From the NCBI GenBank assembly GCA_900547005.1, contig URER01000024.1:1-36687 (forward strand): a stretch of DNA of 36,687 nt, in the 5' to 3' direction. A program made the translations under genes and the position numbers. This document shows positions 17,056-25,167 of the stretch, one piece after another; within the stretch, counting starts at the first letter, position 1; the number at the start of each line of letters is the position of its first letter. This DNA comes from an uncultured Prevotella sp. (GTDB taxonomy: Bacteria > Bacteroidota > Bacteroidia > Bacteroidales > Bacteroidaceae). The notes beneath the pieces are model-generated. The model had not been told where the DNA came from. It made no database searches and saw only the letters and a list, made by a program, of their open reading frames with translations.

Positions 17056-18502
17056 TGAATTTGCTGTATATTACACTTATCTTTATCGGTTCATGCGGAT
17101 TGTTTCTTCCGCCAACAAGTCGGGTACTTGTCAGTGACATATCGTGCGTCAGCTTGATGATAGAAGCAGTACCGCCGCTCGATGTACTTGAATATCCGGG
17201 AGTAACCGGTACTAATACGACCTTATTCCAGTCTTCGCTTGCTCTGCCTGCCATCTTCTCACTGTGCATCATGTTCACCATTCCCGAAATGTTGTTGAAG
17301 GTGTAACTGTTGTTTGTGCTTGAGTAAGTTGCGATAAAGCTTGTCTTATAGTCGGCTACCTTATTGTCCTTGAAGAAGTTTTCGAGACTGTCTTTGTGAA
17401 CCATGAGTACGGTCTGCGGAATGTCGAGCGCATATAAGTCGCTGCTTCCGTTGTTGAGACGCTTCAATTCTACGCGTGCAGTGTTCAGTGTTTCTCCGTC
17501 ATGCCCATTCATAATCTCCTCGACTGGCAGTGTCAGTTCGGTAAACAATCCTGCAGGAGTTTTCAGATACGTGCAGTCGTCAACCGCCGCAAGCTCCTTA
17601 ATACGATCTTTGTCGTTTGAGAATGTCGTTGTTTGCAGAACCTCTTCTGTTCCGGTGAATGACGTGCTGGTGTTAATCACCGTGTCGGGTTTGGTCTCAA
17701 CATACTGGTTGTATTTGAAATGAATATATATCTGTGCTGAGTTGATGTATGCCATTGAGCCGAGTCCGCTTGTCATCTTGAAGAAGAAGCCCGGCATGAT
17801 ATTATGAAGGAACTTGTATGAGTTTCTGAAATTCTCGGGATCCTCATAATATTTGCGCATCAGATACGTACCATAATTGTTATATGTCACGCCATCTTTG
17901 TCCGTGTAGCTGTCGTTCAGCCTTATGCGGATATTCGGAACGTAATTGCTGTTGCTTTTTACACTGTCCGCTTCGGTGAAGTCGGCGAGAGTATATGTGC
18001 GGTTTTGCTTTATTCCTCCCTCGCGTATGAGTTTCGGGAACGGCGTGTAATTAGAATAATACGTGGTATCCTCGCGCATTGGCTTATCCATTTCATATAC
18101 GGTGAGCTTCATTTGGCTGAGCGAATCTCCGTAGTATTTGTTGAAGAAAAGACGAATCTCACAACTGTCTGCTATTATCTCACGGTTTTTCTGCCATGTA
18201 ACGAGACTGTCTTTCTTCGGCATTTCAAAACTTTCGAGCGTATTGAACTGCGCCATATAGTCGCCGTTTATGATAGCTCCGGTTTCCGGATCTTTCACCC
18301 TTCCGAGGTATCCCGTTATGTTTCTTGCCAATACAGAGTCGGCAATTATTGTTCTTGATGAAATCTCAAACGTGTCGGCCTGAATATTGATTTTATCAAC
18401 CTCATCAATAAGTGAAGAGCCGATAGAGTCAGTATTGTCGTCGCATGACACGAAAGCAAGGGCCAAAAGCATTAAGCTCGAAGCCAGTAATTTAATCTTC
18501 AT
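17045..18502 (-). CDS. DUF4270 family lipoprotein
   Basis: 485 residues. The lipoprotein signal is MKIKLLASSLMLLALAFVSC, with Cys20 the lipidated residue, followed by DDNTDSIGSSLIDE. The mature part has features of DUF4270: ARNITGYLGRVKDPETGAI, then YMAQFNT, and later INSAQIYIHFKY and ELTLPVEEIMNG. It is probably anchored at the outer membrane. The role of the family is unknown. It lies 2 bases after the GT5-like gene, so they form an operon. In Bacteroidales this pair often sits next to panC, as here. Confidence 0.9.
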   Translation of the reverse strand: MKIKLLASSLMLLALAFVSCDDNTDSIGSSLIDEVDKINIQADTFEISSRTIIADSVLARNITGYLGRVKDPETGAIINGDYMAQFNTLESFEMPKKDSLVTWQKNREIIADSCEIRLFFNKYYGDSLSQMKLTVYEMDKPMREDTTYYSNYTPFPKLIREGGIKQNRTYTLADFTEADSVKSNSNYVPNIRIRLNDSYTDKDGVTYNNYGTYLMRKYYEDPENFRNSYKFLHNIMPGFFFKMTSGLGSMAYINSAQIYIHFKYNQYVETKPDTVINTSTSFTGTEEVLQTTTFSNDKDRIKELAAVDDCTYLKTPAGLFTELTLPVEEIMNGHDGETLNTARVELKRLNNGSSDLYALDIPQTVLMVHKDSLENFFKDNKVADYKTSFIATYSSTNNSYTFNNISGMVNMMHSEKMAGRASEDWNKVVLVPVTPGYSSTSSGGTASIIKLTHDMSLTSTRLVGGRNNPHEPIKISVIYSKFNGR

Positions 18503-18504
18503 AT

Positions 18505-19311
18505 TTATCCTAAAATACTATTGTAGAAGTCAGAATACTCCGTTGGTATGTTTTCTTCTGATGTATGTTTCAATACCTGTTTGCCATTATCCTCCGCATA
18601 CTTCACGAGGTCTGCGTTTACGTTGTCTCCGGTCTGCACTACACCATCAGAATAGTCGATGGCAAACTTGCCGAGCTCAATGAAGTCAAACTCCTCGTTG
18701 TACTTCTCCAGATACTCACTCTTTGCATCGCGGAATTCCAGACATTGCTTGAAGTTTGCTCCCAAGTTGCCGCGCGGCTGTTCGCTAAACAGAGATGTGA
18801 TAATCTTTGCGTTGGCAAATTGCGGCTCATCGCGGTATGCGGTCTTTGCATAGAACGGAACAACCGCGCTCATCCAGCCCTGACAGTGAATGATGTCAGG
18901 CGTCCAGCGCAGCTTCTTTACCGTTTCCAACACGCCGCGGGCAAAGAAAATAGCACGCTCACCATTGTCGGTATATTCATCTCCGGCCTCGTCCACCGTT
19001 GTGTTACGCTTTTGGAAATAGTCCTCGTTGTCGATGAAATACACCTGTATGCGCGACTGTGGAATCGAAGCCACTTTGATAATCAGAGGATGGTCTGTAT
19101 TATCGATAATCAGGTTCATGCCCGACAGGCGTATCACCTCGTGGAGCTGTCCTCTTCGCTCGTTTATTGTTCCCCATTTTGGCATGAAAGTACGAATCTC
19201 GAATCCGGCTTCTTGCATTTTGTGAGGCATCATGCTACCCATGACAGACATTTCCGACTCCGGAACGTATGGAGTAATCTCCTGATTGATGAATAATACT
19301 TTTTTCGTCAT
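18505..19311 (-). CDS. Glycogen/starch synthase-like protein, GT5 N-terminal domain only
   Basis: 268 residues. It begins MTKKVLFINQEITPYVPES, like the N-terminal Rossmann domain of bacterial glycogen synthase. GSMMPHKMQEAGFEIRTFMP, YFIDNEDYFQKR, then GERAIFFARGVLETVKKL and PDIIHCQGWMSAVVPFY match that domain in order. The C-terminal glycosyltransferase-1 domain, which supplies the second half of the ADP-glucose site, is absent, and the gene ends cleanly at NSILG. The usual KxGG near the start is replaced by PESEMSVMGS, so ordinary synthase activity is doubtful. Cotranscribed with the DUF4270 gene from a promoter at 19372. Possibly a surface-glycan or regulatory relative. Confidence 0.8.
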   Translation of the reverse strand: MTKKVLFINQEITPYVPESEMSVMGSMMPHKMQEAGFEIRTFMPKWGTINERRGQLHEVIRLSGMNLIIDNTDHPLIIKVASIPQSRIQVYFIDNEDYFQKRNTTVDEAGDEYTDNGERAIFFARGVLETVKKLRWTPDIIHCQGWMSAVVPFYAKTAYRDEPQFANAKIITSLFSEQPRGNLGANFKQCLEFRDAKSEYLEKYNEEFDFIELGKFAIDYSDGVVQTGDNVNADLVKYAEDNGKQVLKHTSEENIPTEYSDFYNSILG

Positions 19312-19364
19312 TTCTTTTTTCTTGTTATTATGTCAGATTCCTTTTGCGAGTTTCTAACAATTTG

Positions 19365-19372
19365 CAAAGATA
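19365..19372 (-). promoter_or_regulatory. -7 box for the GT5-like/DUF4270 operon
   Basis: The minus strand reads TATCTTTG followed by CAA, the best form of the Bacteroidota -7 box, about 55 bases before the start codon. The -33 element is not clear. Confidence 0.7.
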
Positions 19373-19454
19373 AGAAAAAAAGTTGATATTTACTTGTTTT
19401 TGTGCGTTAAATTGGGGAAAACAAGGGTTTGTTGTCATATTTTTATAGTTATTC

Positions 19455-19485
19455 TTGTCCTTTTAATAAAAAAGTTGTTACTTTG
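19455..19485 (+). promoter_or_regulatory. panC-panD promoter
   Basis: TTG at 19455-19457, a 20-base spacer and TTACTTTG at 19478-19485 fit the -33/-7 Bacteroidota promoter with one mismatch. It would give a leader of about 95 bases before the chosen panC start. Confidence 0.55.
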
Positions 19486-19584
19486 CATCCGAAAAAATGC
19501 AGATGCCGGGATATATTCTATTGTTAATAAACGCATTATGAAGCATTTGTCATGTATATAACCGGCGTTCAAAAAATGTGCGCA

Positions 19585-20436
19585 ATGAAAGTATTCAATA
19601 AGATTGTTAATCTTCAAAACGAGCTTTTCAGTGTTCGCAAGGAAGGTAAGAAGATTGGCTTAGTGCCTACAATGGGGGCTTTGCATGAAGGCCACGCCTC
19701 GCTCGTGGAGCGTAGTGTAAAAGAGAACGATGTTACCGTAGTGTCAGTATTCCTCAATCCGACACAGTTTAATGATAAGGGTGACCTTGACAGATACCCG
19801 CGAACGCTCGATGCAGATTGCAAACTACTTGAAAGTGTAGGTGCCGATTATGTCTTTGCTCCGTCTGTGGAGGAAATGTATCCAATACCGGATAACCGTC
19901 AATTTGAGTTCCCTCCTGTAAGTACGGTCATGGAAGGCGCGCGTCGTCCGGGACATTTCAATGGAGTATGTCAGGTTGTCAGTCGCCTGTTCTATATCGT
20001 TCGTCCTACAAACGCTTATTTCGGAGAGAAAGACTGGCAGCAGATTGCCGTAGTGAAACAGCTTGTGAAGCATATCGGAATGGATATAAACATTGTTGAA
20101 TGTGATATTATTCGCGATGCCGACGGCGTGGCAAAGAGCAGTCGTAACACTCTTCTTGCGCCCGATGAGCGTGCCATCGCCCCGCAGATATACAAATCGC
20201 TCAAAGCCAGCGTGGCTTATTCCCAGAAACACAGTGTTGCTGAGACGCACGATAAGGTGGTGGATGAGATTAACGCCGTGGACGGATTGGAAGTTGAATA
20301 CTTCGAGATTGTCGACGGAAACACCCTACAGACCGTTGCATCATGGGATGAAAGCAATTACGTGGTAGGTTGTATAACGGTATATTGCGGCAAGACACCG
20401 ATAAGACTTATCGACCATATAAAATATAAAGAATAA
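19585..20436 (+). CDS. panC: Pantoate--beta-alanine ligase (pantothenate synthetase)
   Basis: Joins pantoate and beta-alanine with ATP to make pantothenate. Starting at ATG 19585 (MKVFNKIVNLQNEL) the protein has 283 residues, the family's usual length; the frame is open from 19552 but those 11 residues are not family-like. The HIGH-like ATP motif is VPTMGALHEGHASL. FLNPTQFNDKGDLDRYPRT, then GHFNGVCQVVSRLF, YFGEKDWQQIAVVKQL and the KMSKS-like SSRNTLL are all present. panD follows after 5 bases, so the two last steps-forming genes of the pathway are one operon. Cytoplasmic. Confidence 0.95.
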   Translation: MKVFNKIVNLQNELFSVRKEGKKIGLVPTMGALHEGHASLVERSVKENDVTVVSVFLNPTQFNDKGDLDRYPRTLDADCKLLESVGADYVFAPSVEEMYPIPDNRQFEFPPVSTVMEGARRPGHFNGVCQVVSRLFYIVRPTNAYFGEKDWQQIAVVKQLVKHIGMDINIVECDIIRDADGVAKSSRNTLLAPDERAIAPQIYKSLKASVAYSQKHSVAETHDKVVDEINAVDGLEVEYFEIVDGNTLQTVASWDESNYVVGCITVYCGKTPIRLIDHIKYKE

Positions 20437-20441
20437 GAGAA

Positions 20442-20786
20442 ATGTTCATAGAGGTATTGAAAAGCAAGCTGCATTGTGTTACGGTGACAGAGGCCAACCT
20501 TAACTATATGGGCAGCATTACGATAGACGAAGACCTCCTTGACGCTGCAAACATGATAGCAGGGGAGAAGGTTCAGATTGTCGACAACAACAACGGGGAA
20601 CGCTTCGAGACCTATATTATAAAAGGTGAGCGTGGCTCGGGCTGTATTTGTCTGAACGGAGCGGCTGCCCGCAAGGTTCAAGTGGGCGATACGGTCATAA
20701 TCATCTCTTACGCCATGATGGACTTTGAGGAGGCTAAGACCTTTAATCCGACAGTTGTATTTCCAAAGGAAGGCAACACGTTATAA
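20442..20786 (+). CDS. panD: Aspartate 1-decarboxylase
   Basis: 114 residues. Makes beta-alanine from aspartate for the neighbouring PanC. The proenzyme self-cleaves between Gly24 and Ser25 (NYMGSIT) to form the pyruvoyl cofactor. LKSKLHCVTVTEANLNY, then LNGAAARKVQVGDTVIIISY and the C-terminal FNPTVVFP match the family. A strong terminator follows at 20822-20862. Confidence 0.96.
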   Translation: MFIEVLKSKLHCVTVTEANLNYMGSITIDEDLLDAANMIAGEKVQIVDNNNGERFETYIIKGERGSGCICLNGAAARKVQVGDTVIIISYAMMDFEEAKTFNPTVVFPKEGNTL

Positions 20787-20821
20787 TATGGTTCTACTTC
20801 CGATATTTTATTGGTTAGTAT

Positions 20822-20862
20822 AAAAAAGAGGATACACGCAATTGCGATGTATCCTCTTTTTT
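20822..20862. terminator. Bidirectional terminator between panD and the biotin carrier gene
   Basis: A perfect 15-bp stem, AAAAAAGAGGATACA (20822-20836) with its complement at 20848-20862, and an 11-base loop. A-run and T-run at the two ends let it serve the converging transcripts of panD (plus) and the carboxylase operon (minus). Confidence 0.92.
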
Positions 20863-20896
20863 TATATTATGTATGCGGTTTATGTACCGCAAATCT

Positions 20897-21328
20897 TTAC
20901 TCGATAACGACCAAAGGAGCATCTTCCATGACGCTTTCGCCCTGCTTCACGCAGATGGCTGTAACCTTACCGCTCTTCTCGGCCTCGATATTGTTAGCCA
21001 TCTTCATGGCTTCGAGTACTACCACGGTGTCGCCCGCGCTCACTTCCTGACCTAAAGCCACTTCGATAGAAGTGATTACACCAGGCAGCGGAGCCTTAAC
21101 GGCATTTGCCGTGTTCACGTTTGCTGCCGAAGCTGTCGCATCTGAGTCGCTTGCTGAGTCTGCTGCCGGCTGTCCGAGAACCACCTTCTTCTTCTCCGGT
21201 TCAGCCTCCGGCTCCATTTCTACCTTGAACTGTTCGCCGTTGACGGTTACTTCGGCAACGTTCTCAACAATGTCGCCTATGGCAACCTTGTATTCTTTTC
21301 CGTCGATTGTATATTTATACTCTTTCAT
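20897..21328 (-). CDS. Biotin carboxyl carrier subunit
   Basis: 143 residues from ATG 21328 (MKEYKYTIDGKEYKV). The frame extends upstream to 21373, but that stretch overlaps the 52-residue ORF and is not family-like. An Ala/Glu/Pro-rich linker (about 39-77) joins a short N-terminal part to the biotinyl domain. The domain carries VLEAMKMANNIEAE, with Lys109 as the biotinylated residue. It would shuttle carboxyl groups for the mmdA-like carboxyltransferase encoded upstream. Last gene of the operon before a terminator; no gamma or beta pump subunit follows. Confidence 0.93.
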   Translation of the reverse strand: MKEYKYTIDGKEYKVAIGDIVENVAEVTVNGEQFKVEMEPEAEPEKKKVVLGQPAADSASDSDATASAANVNTANAVKAPLPGVITSIEVALGQEVSAGDTVVVLEAMKMANNIEAEKSGKVTAICVKQGESVMEDAPLVVIE

Positions 21329-21333
21329 CTCTT

Positions 21334-21492
21334 TTACGGTTTTGGGGTCATTACTTGGAATTTGGCATTCCACAAAGTCGCTTTCGGCTTTATGGTGATG
21401 ATGCCCGGTTCCTTGTCGTGCACGTTATTGCCCTTGAACTCATGCAGTGCGAGGGCAATAGCGGCATAAATATTCTTGTCTGTACTTGCCAT
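21334..21492 (-). CDS. Small conserved-looking protein of the carboxylase operon (52 aa)
   Basis: The ORF runs MASTDKNIYAAIALALHEF to a C-terminal WNAKFQVMTPKP, with VHDKEPGIITIK in the middle. It sits between the carboxyltransferase gene (27 bases upstream) and the biotin carrier gene (5 bases downstream). I recall similar short proteins with VHDxEPGxITI in Bacteroidales methylmalonyl-CoA decarboxylase operons, which supports a real gene, but cannot check it. It has no membrane segment, unlike OadG gamma subunits of similar operon position. Function unknown; possibly a structural subunit of the complex. Confidence 0.7.
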   Translation of the reverse strand: MASTDKNIYAAIALALHEFKGNNVHDKEPGIITIKPKATLWNAKFQVMTPKP

Positions 21493-21519
21493 GTTCTTTT
21501 ACTTTAACTTTGACAATGA

Positions 21520-23085
21520 TTACATAGGCATACAGCCGTGCTTCTTTGCCGGAAGGCTCTGCTTCTTGCTTGCGAGCTGGGCCAGACCGCGACAGATGCG
21601 GAAACGTGTGTTGCGCGGCTCGATAACATCGTCGATGTAGCCGTACTGTGCAGCCTGATATGGATTTGCGAAGAGGTCTGAATATTCTTCCTCTTTTTCT
21701 GCGAGGAATGCCTTAACATCTTCGCCGGCCTCCTTCTTGGCCTTAGCCTCTCTTGCGCAGAGCACTGCAACGGCACCGCTCGCACCCATAACGGCAATCT
21801 CTGACGACGGCCAAGCAAAGTTAAGGTCAGCACGCAACTGCTTGCAACCCATAACGATGTGGCTTCCACCGTAGCTCTTACGCAGTGTGATGGTAATCTT
21901 AGGAACGGTAGCTTCACCGTAAGCATAAAGTAACTGAGCACCGTGGAGGATGACCGCGTTATACTCCTGACCTGTTCCCGGCAAGAAGCCCGGTACGTCT
22001 ACGAGCGAAACGATAGGAATGTTGAATGCATCGCAGAAACGGACGAAGCGCGCACCCTTACGGCTTGCGTTTGCATCGAGCACACCGGCGTAAGCTGAAG
22101 GCTGGTTGGCTACGATACCAACGCTCTGTCCGTTGAAGCGTGCGAAGCCCACGATGATGTTCTTTGCGAACTTAGGCTGCACCTCGAAGAACTCACCATT
22201 GTCGGTCAGCGCGGTGATTACCTTATACATATCGTATGCCTTGTTCGGATCATCAGGTATGATTTCGTTGAGCAAGTCTTCCTTGCGGTCTATCGGGTCG
22301 GTGCATTCTACGCGTGGAGCCTCCTCCATATTGTTAGACGGGATATAGCTCAGCAGAGTCTTAATCATCTCCATAGCTTCCTCCTCGGTCTTCGCTGTGA
22401 ATGATGTAACACCGCTCTTGGATGCGTGTACCGATGCGCCGCCGAGATGTTCTGCATCGATGTCCTCGCCCGTTACGGTCTTAACGACTTTCGGACCTGT
22501 AAGGAACATATATGAAGTGTTCTCCATCATGAGGATGAAGTCGGTGAGAGCAGGGGAGTAAACCGCACCGCCGGCACATGGACCAAATATTCCTGAAATC
22601 TGCGGGATAACGCCCGAAGCGAGGATGTTACGTTCGAAAATCTCACCATATCCGGCGAGTGAGCAGATACCCTCTTGAATACGGGCACCACCCGAGTCGT
22701 TCATGCAGATCATCGGAGCACCGTTCTGTACGGCCATATCCATCACCTTACAAATCTTCTGTGCCATAGTCTCAGACAGAGAACCGCCGTTCACGGTAAA
22801 GTCCTGTGCCGAAACATAAACCAGACGACCGTCGATGGTTGCGCTACCGCATACCACACCGTCGCCCAGATACTGCTTCTTCTCCATGCCGAAGTTGTGG
22901 CAACGGTGGAGTTTGAACATATCGTACTCCTCGAAAGAGCCTTCGTCTACGAGCATCTCAATGCGTTCGCGCGCTGTGTATTTGCCGCGCTGGTGCTGTT
23001 TGTCGATGGCTTTCTCTCCTCCTCCGAGGCGAGCCTGCTCGCGTTTGGCGATAAGCTCCTTGATTTTTTCTGTTTGTCTACTCAT
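21520..23085 (-). CDS. mmdA: Acyl-CoA carboxyltransferase: methylmalonyl-CoA decarboxylase alpha / propionyl-CoA carboxylase beta
   Basis: 521 residues. Two crotonase-fold halves transfer carboxyl between biotin and an acyl-CoA, most likely propionyl/methylmalonyl-CoA. Motifs include ARERIEMLVDEGSFEE, MNDSGGARIQEG in the first half, and FNIPIVSLVDVPGFLPGTGQ then YGGSHIVMGCKQL in the second. In Bacteroidales this enzyme closes the succinate-to-propionate route. The gene leads an operon with the 52-residue ORF and the biotin carrier. Without linked OadB it is open whether the complex pumps sodium or acts as a soluble carboxylase/decarboxylase. The end, KKHGCMPM, resembles the usual KKHGNIPL tail. 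Confidence 0.92.
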   Translation of the reverse strand: MSRQTEKIKELIAKREQARLGGGEKAIDKQHQRGKYTARERIEMLVDEGSFEEYDMFKLHRCHNFGMEKKQYLGDGVVCGSATIDGRLVYVSAQDFTVNGGSLSETMAQKICKVMDMAVQNGAPMICMNDSGGARIQEGICSLAGYGEIFERNILASGVIPQISGIFGPCAGGAVYSPALTDFILMMENTSYMFLTGPKVVKTVTGEDIDAEHLGGASVHASKSGVTSFTAKTEEEAMEMIKTLLSYIPSNNMEEAPRVECTDPIDRKEDLLNEIIPDDPNKAYDMYKVITALTDNGEFFEVQPKFAKNIIVGFARFNGQSVGIVANQPSAYAGVLDANASRKGARFVRFCDAFNIPIVSLVDVPGFLPGTGQEYNAVILHGAQLLYAYGEATVPKITITLRKSYGGSHIVMGCKQLRADLNFAWPSSEIAVMGASGAVAVLCAREAKAKKEAGEDVKAFLAEKEEEYSDLFANPYQAAQYGYIDDVIEPRNTRFRICRGLAQLASKKQSLPAKKHGCMPM

Positions 23086-23123
23086 AATTTTATATAGATT
23101 ATTCTTTTATTCAAAATATCGTG

Positions 23124-23131
23124 CAAATTTA
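23124..23131 (-). promoter_or_regulatory. -7 box for the carboxylase operon
   Basis: The minus strand reads TAAATTTG followed by CAC, about 40 bases before the mmdA start. It fits TAnnTTTG; the -33 element is not clear. Confidence 0.6.
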
Positions 23132-23234
23132 CGAAATAATATTGAGACACGGAAAAAGGCCGTCAAAATTTATATGTTTTTATAAAGTATACCGTTGTGG
23201 GTAAAGATGTTGCTTACGGCATTTTCTTAGGTTG

Positions 23235-23292
23235 TAAACTACACTAAATGGAAAGTTTTTATACGCCTAAACTGCACTAAATGGAAAGTTTT
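23235..23292. repeat. Two 25-bp direct repeats, period 33
   Basis: The copies at 23235-23259 and 23268-23292 differ at one base. Both contain CACTAAATGGAAAGTTTT preceded by TAAACT. The spacer is 8 bases. Role unknown. Confidence 0.85.
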
Positions 23293-23551
23293 GGGTGGTT
23301 TACGAAAATTGTATAGAGTCAATCTGCAAGTGCAACATCTCCTCTATCTCTTCTCTTTTTGACTGTCAAAAATCTTTACAACTATCCCCTCTAAAACTCG
23401 TGTATTTTCAATCAAACTCTCTCTCGCTTTCAAAAATGCAAAAATACGGCTTTTTAGATGATTTTGGCTTAAAGGTTTGATAATCAAAGACTTATCTTGT
23501 TTTATTTCGATTTTAGTCCTTTTGGAACGCATTTTGGCCCTCATTATATTG

Positions 23552-23590
23552 CAACGGAGCCTCCGTTAGACGCCAACGGAGGCTCCGTTG
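23552..23590. repeat. REP-like double palindrome (AACGGAG/CTCCGTT)
   Basis: CAACGGAGCCTCCGTT (23552-23567) is followed by a 7-base loop and its perfect complement (23575-23590). Each arm is itself a palindrome of AACGGAG and CTCCGTT around one central base. A half-unit (TAACGGAGGCAC) recurs near 23750. The design resembles REP/REPIN elements. Confidence 0.8.
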
Positions 23591-23725
23591 GGCTTCAAAA
23601 CCTATCCCGTTGCACTCCAAAACGGCCTAAAACGCACTCTAAAAGTGCCACTTTTGAAAGCTAACAAACGTTAAATAGCTCAGAATTGTCATTTTTCATT
23701 GTTTTCCGAGACGTCGGATTTCGAC

Positions 23726-23746
23726 AAAAATCGGCCCGATTTTTTT
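23726..23746. terminator. Orphan terminator-like hairpin
   Basis: AAAAATCG (23726-23733) pairs with CGATTTTT (23737-23744) around GCC, and the T-run continues to 23746. No gene ends nearby on either strand. Confidence 0.4.
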
Positions 23747-24016
23747 CTAACGGAGGCACTTTTGGAATTTTGAGTTACGAATTTTGTGTTTTGAGTTGGG
23801 ATTTTTGAGGTCGGAAAAACGGTAAAAATGAGTAACGAGACCTATATTTAACATTCGTTAGTACGCAAGGACTTCCTTTCTGAAGTGCCGTTTTTGGTAA
23901 ATAAATTTTACAAAATAAGAGGCGGGAGATGTTTGTTAAAATATGTCTGAGTATCGGGTGGGCTGCGTAATATAAAATAATTGGTGACTTTGGGTGGCGC
24001 AAACAATATTTTCAGT

Positions 24017-24024
24017 ACCTTTGC
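24017..24024 (+). promoter_or_regulatory. -7 box for the pyridoxal kinase gene
   Basis: TACCTTTG followed by CAC, a good TAnnTTTG match, about 70 bases before the ATG at 24095. Confidence 0.65.
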
Positions 24025-24094
24025 ACGCTGTTTGTACTTAAAAGGTCTGAGCGCATCTGTTTCAACTGTATAACAATATAACCGTATAATAAGA

Positions 24095-24925
24095 ATGGAT
24101 AAAAGATTACTTACTATTCAGGACATTTCATGTGTCGGCCAGTGTTCTCTCACAGTAGCACTGCCGGTCATCTCCGCTTGTGGCGTGGAGACTGCAATAC
24201 TGCCGAGCTCTGTGCTTTCCAATCATACAGCAGGGTTCTCTGCCTGGACGTTCTGCGACTTGACGGACGAGATGCCGTTAATCCTCGCGCAGTGGAAGAA
24301 GGAGAGCATAGACTTTGACGCTTTCTATACTGGATATGTGTCGAAGACGCAGATACCTTATATTATGAAGATAATGGACGAGGTGGCTCGTCCTGGTGCG
24401 TTGCGTATCATAGACCCGGTGATGGGAGACAACGGAAAGCTATATGCCGGCTTCGACGACGACTTTCCTATGGAGATGCGCAAGCTGATAAAAGGTGTTG
24501 ATGTCATTCTTCCGAACATGACGGAGGCTCTACTGCTCCTTGACAGGCCGTATGTGGATAGTGGATATTCACAGGATTTTGTAGAGGATGTGCTGAAAGA
24601 ACTTGCTGCCTTCGGCGTGAAGAATGTTGTGCTGACGGGTGTTAGTCTGGAGGAAGGTAAACTGGGTGTTGCCTGCTATGACGGAGAGAAGGTGGACTAT
24701 TATTTCACGGAGCGCATAGATGTCTCCATGCACGGTACGGGCGATGTCTATTCATCGTCGTTTGCCGGTGCCATGATGCGAGGCAAGAGTGTCATGGAGG
24801 CTGCTTCGATAGCGGCTGACTTTGTCGTGGAGACGATACGTCAGACTTTGGGGGACAAGGAACATTGGTATGGTGTGAAATTCGAGAAGGCTCTGCCGTA
24901 TCTTATCGGCAGACTTGCAGAATAG
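24095..24925 (+). CDS. Pyridoxal/pyridoxamine kinase (PdxK/PdxY family)
   Basis: 276 residues of the ribokinase superfamily. Phosphorylates B6 vitamers (pyridoxal, pyridoxine, pyridoxamine) to salvage PLP. It starts with LLTIQDISCVGQCSLTVALP, as in pyridoxal kinases. IIDPVMGDNGKLY (105-117) and LPNMTEALLLL (139-149) shape the nucleotide and metal sites. HGTGDVYSS carries the anion hole (GTGD, 214-217) with Asp217 as the probable catalytic base. All key residues are intact, unlike the neighbouring ThiD-like protein. It is followed by a hairpin at 24958-24987, so it is probably its own transcript, but it lies in a B6 cluster with pdxS and pdxT. Confidence 0.9.
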   Translation: MDKRLLTIQDISCVGQCSLTVALPVISACGVETAILPSSVLSNHTAGFSAWTFCDLTDEMPLILAQWKKESIDFDAFYTGYVSKTQIPYIMKIMDEVARPGALRIIDPVMGDNGKLYAGFDDDFPMEMRKLIKGVDVILPNMTEALLLLDRPYVDSGYSQDFVEDVLKELAAFGVKNVVLTGVSLEEGKLGVACYDGEKVDYYFTERIDVSMHGTGDVYSSSFAGAMMRGKSVMEAASIAADFVVETIRQTLGDKEHWYGVKFEKALPYLIGRLAE

Positions 24926-24957
24926 TCTTGATGCTAATGCAATTCACAATGTATATT

Positions 24958-24987
24958 GGTCATTAGGAGTTTATAATCCTAATGGCC
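24958..24987 (+). terminator. Hairpin after the pyridoxal kinase gene
   Basis: GGTCATTAGGA (24958-24968) pairs with TCCTAATGGCC (24977-24987) with one G-U pair and an 8-base loop. The tail is moderately T-rich. The rest of the gap to 25168 shows only a weak TTTCTTTG at 25150-25157 that could be a -7 box for the next gene, with a near leaderless start. Confidence 0.6.
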
Positions 24988-25167
24988 GATTTCTGTTTCT
25001 GTAAGGTTCCCGATACCGCCAAAACGGAAGAACTCTTTATCGGTTTACTGTATGCAAACAGAATGTTTCTGATTTGTAAAACGTTTGTATAAAGTGGTGT
25101 TTTTGTTGTCAAAACGGGAACAAACTTTTCTTATTTTATTATTTTTTCGTTTCTTTGCAGTCGGGAA

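Larger units (their letters stand above)
23132..24016. other. Long gene-free stretch rich in repeats
   Basis: No ORF here looks coding: the frames are short, rich in Lys/Ile/Ser and unlike any family. The stretch carries the 25-bp tandem repeat (23235-23292), a REP-like double palindrome (23552-23590), AAAAGTG-C-CACTTTT (23641-23655) and a terminator-like hairpin (23726-23746). The text between them is AT-rich and partly repetitive (forms of TTTTGGAATTTTGAGTT). It looks like decayed intergenic repeat material. Confidence 0.6.

Noticed and set aside
18565..19296. Long plus-strand open frame of 243 codons
   Set aside because: Antisense shadow of the GT5-like gene without recognisable domains.
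23344..23544. Minus-strand 66-codon ORF in the intergenic stretch
   Set aside because: Lys/Ile-rich, no start signal, no recognised family, and it lies in repeat-like DNA.
25000..25167. TPP riboswitch before the ThiD-like gene
   Set aside because: No TPP aptamer core elements (such as CUGAGA and the paired helices) were seen; the gap shows only a hairpin and a weak -7 box.
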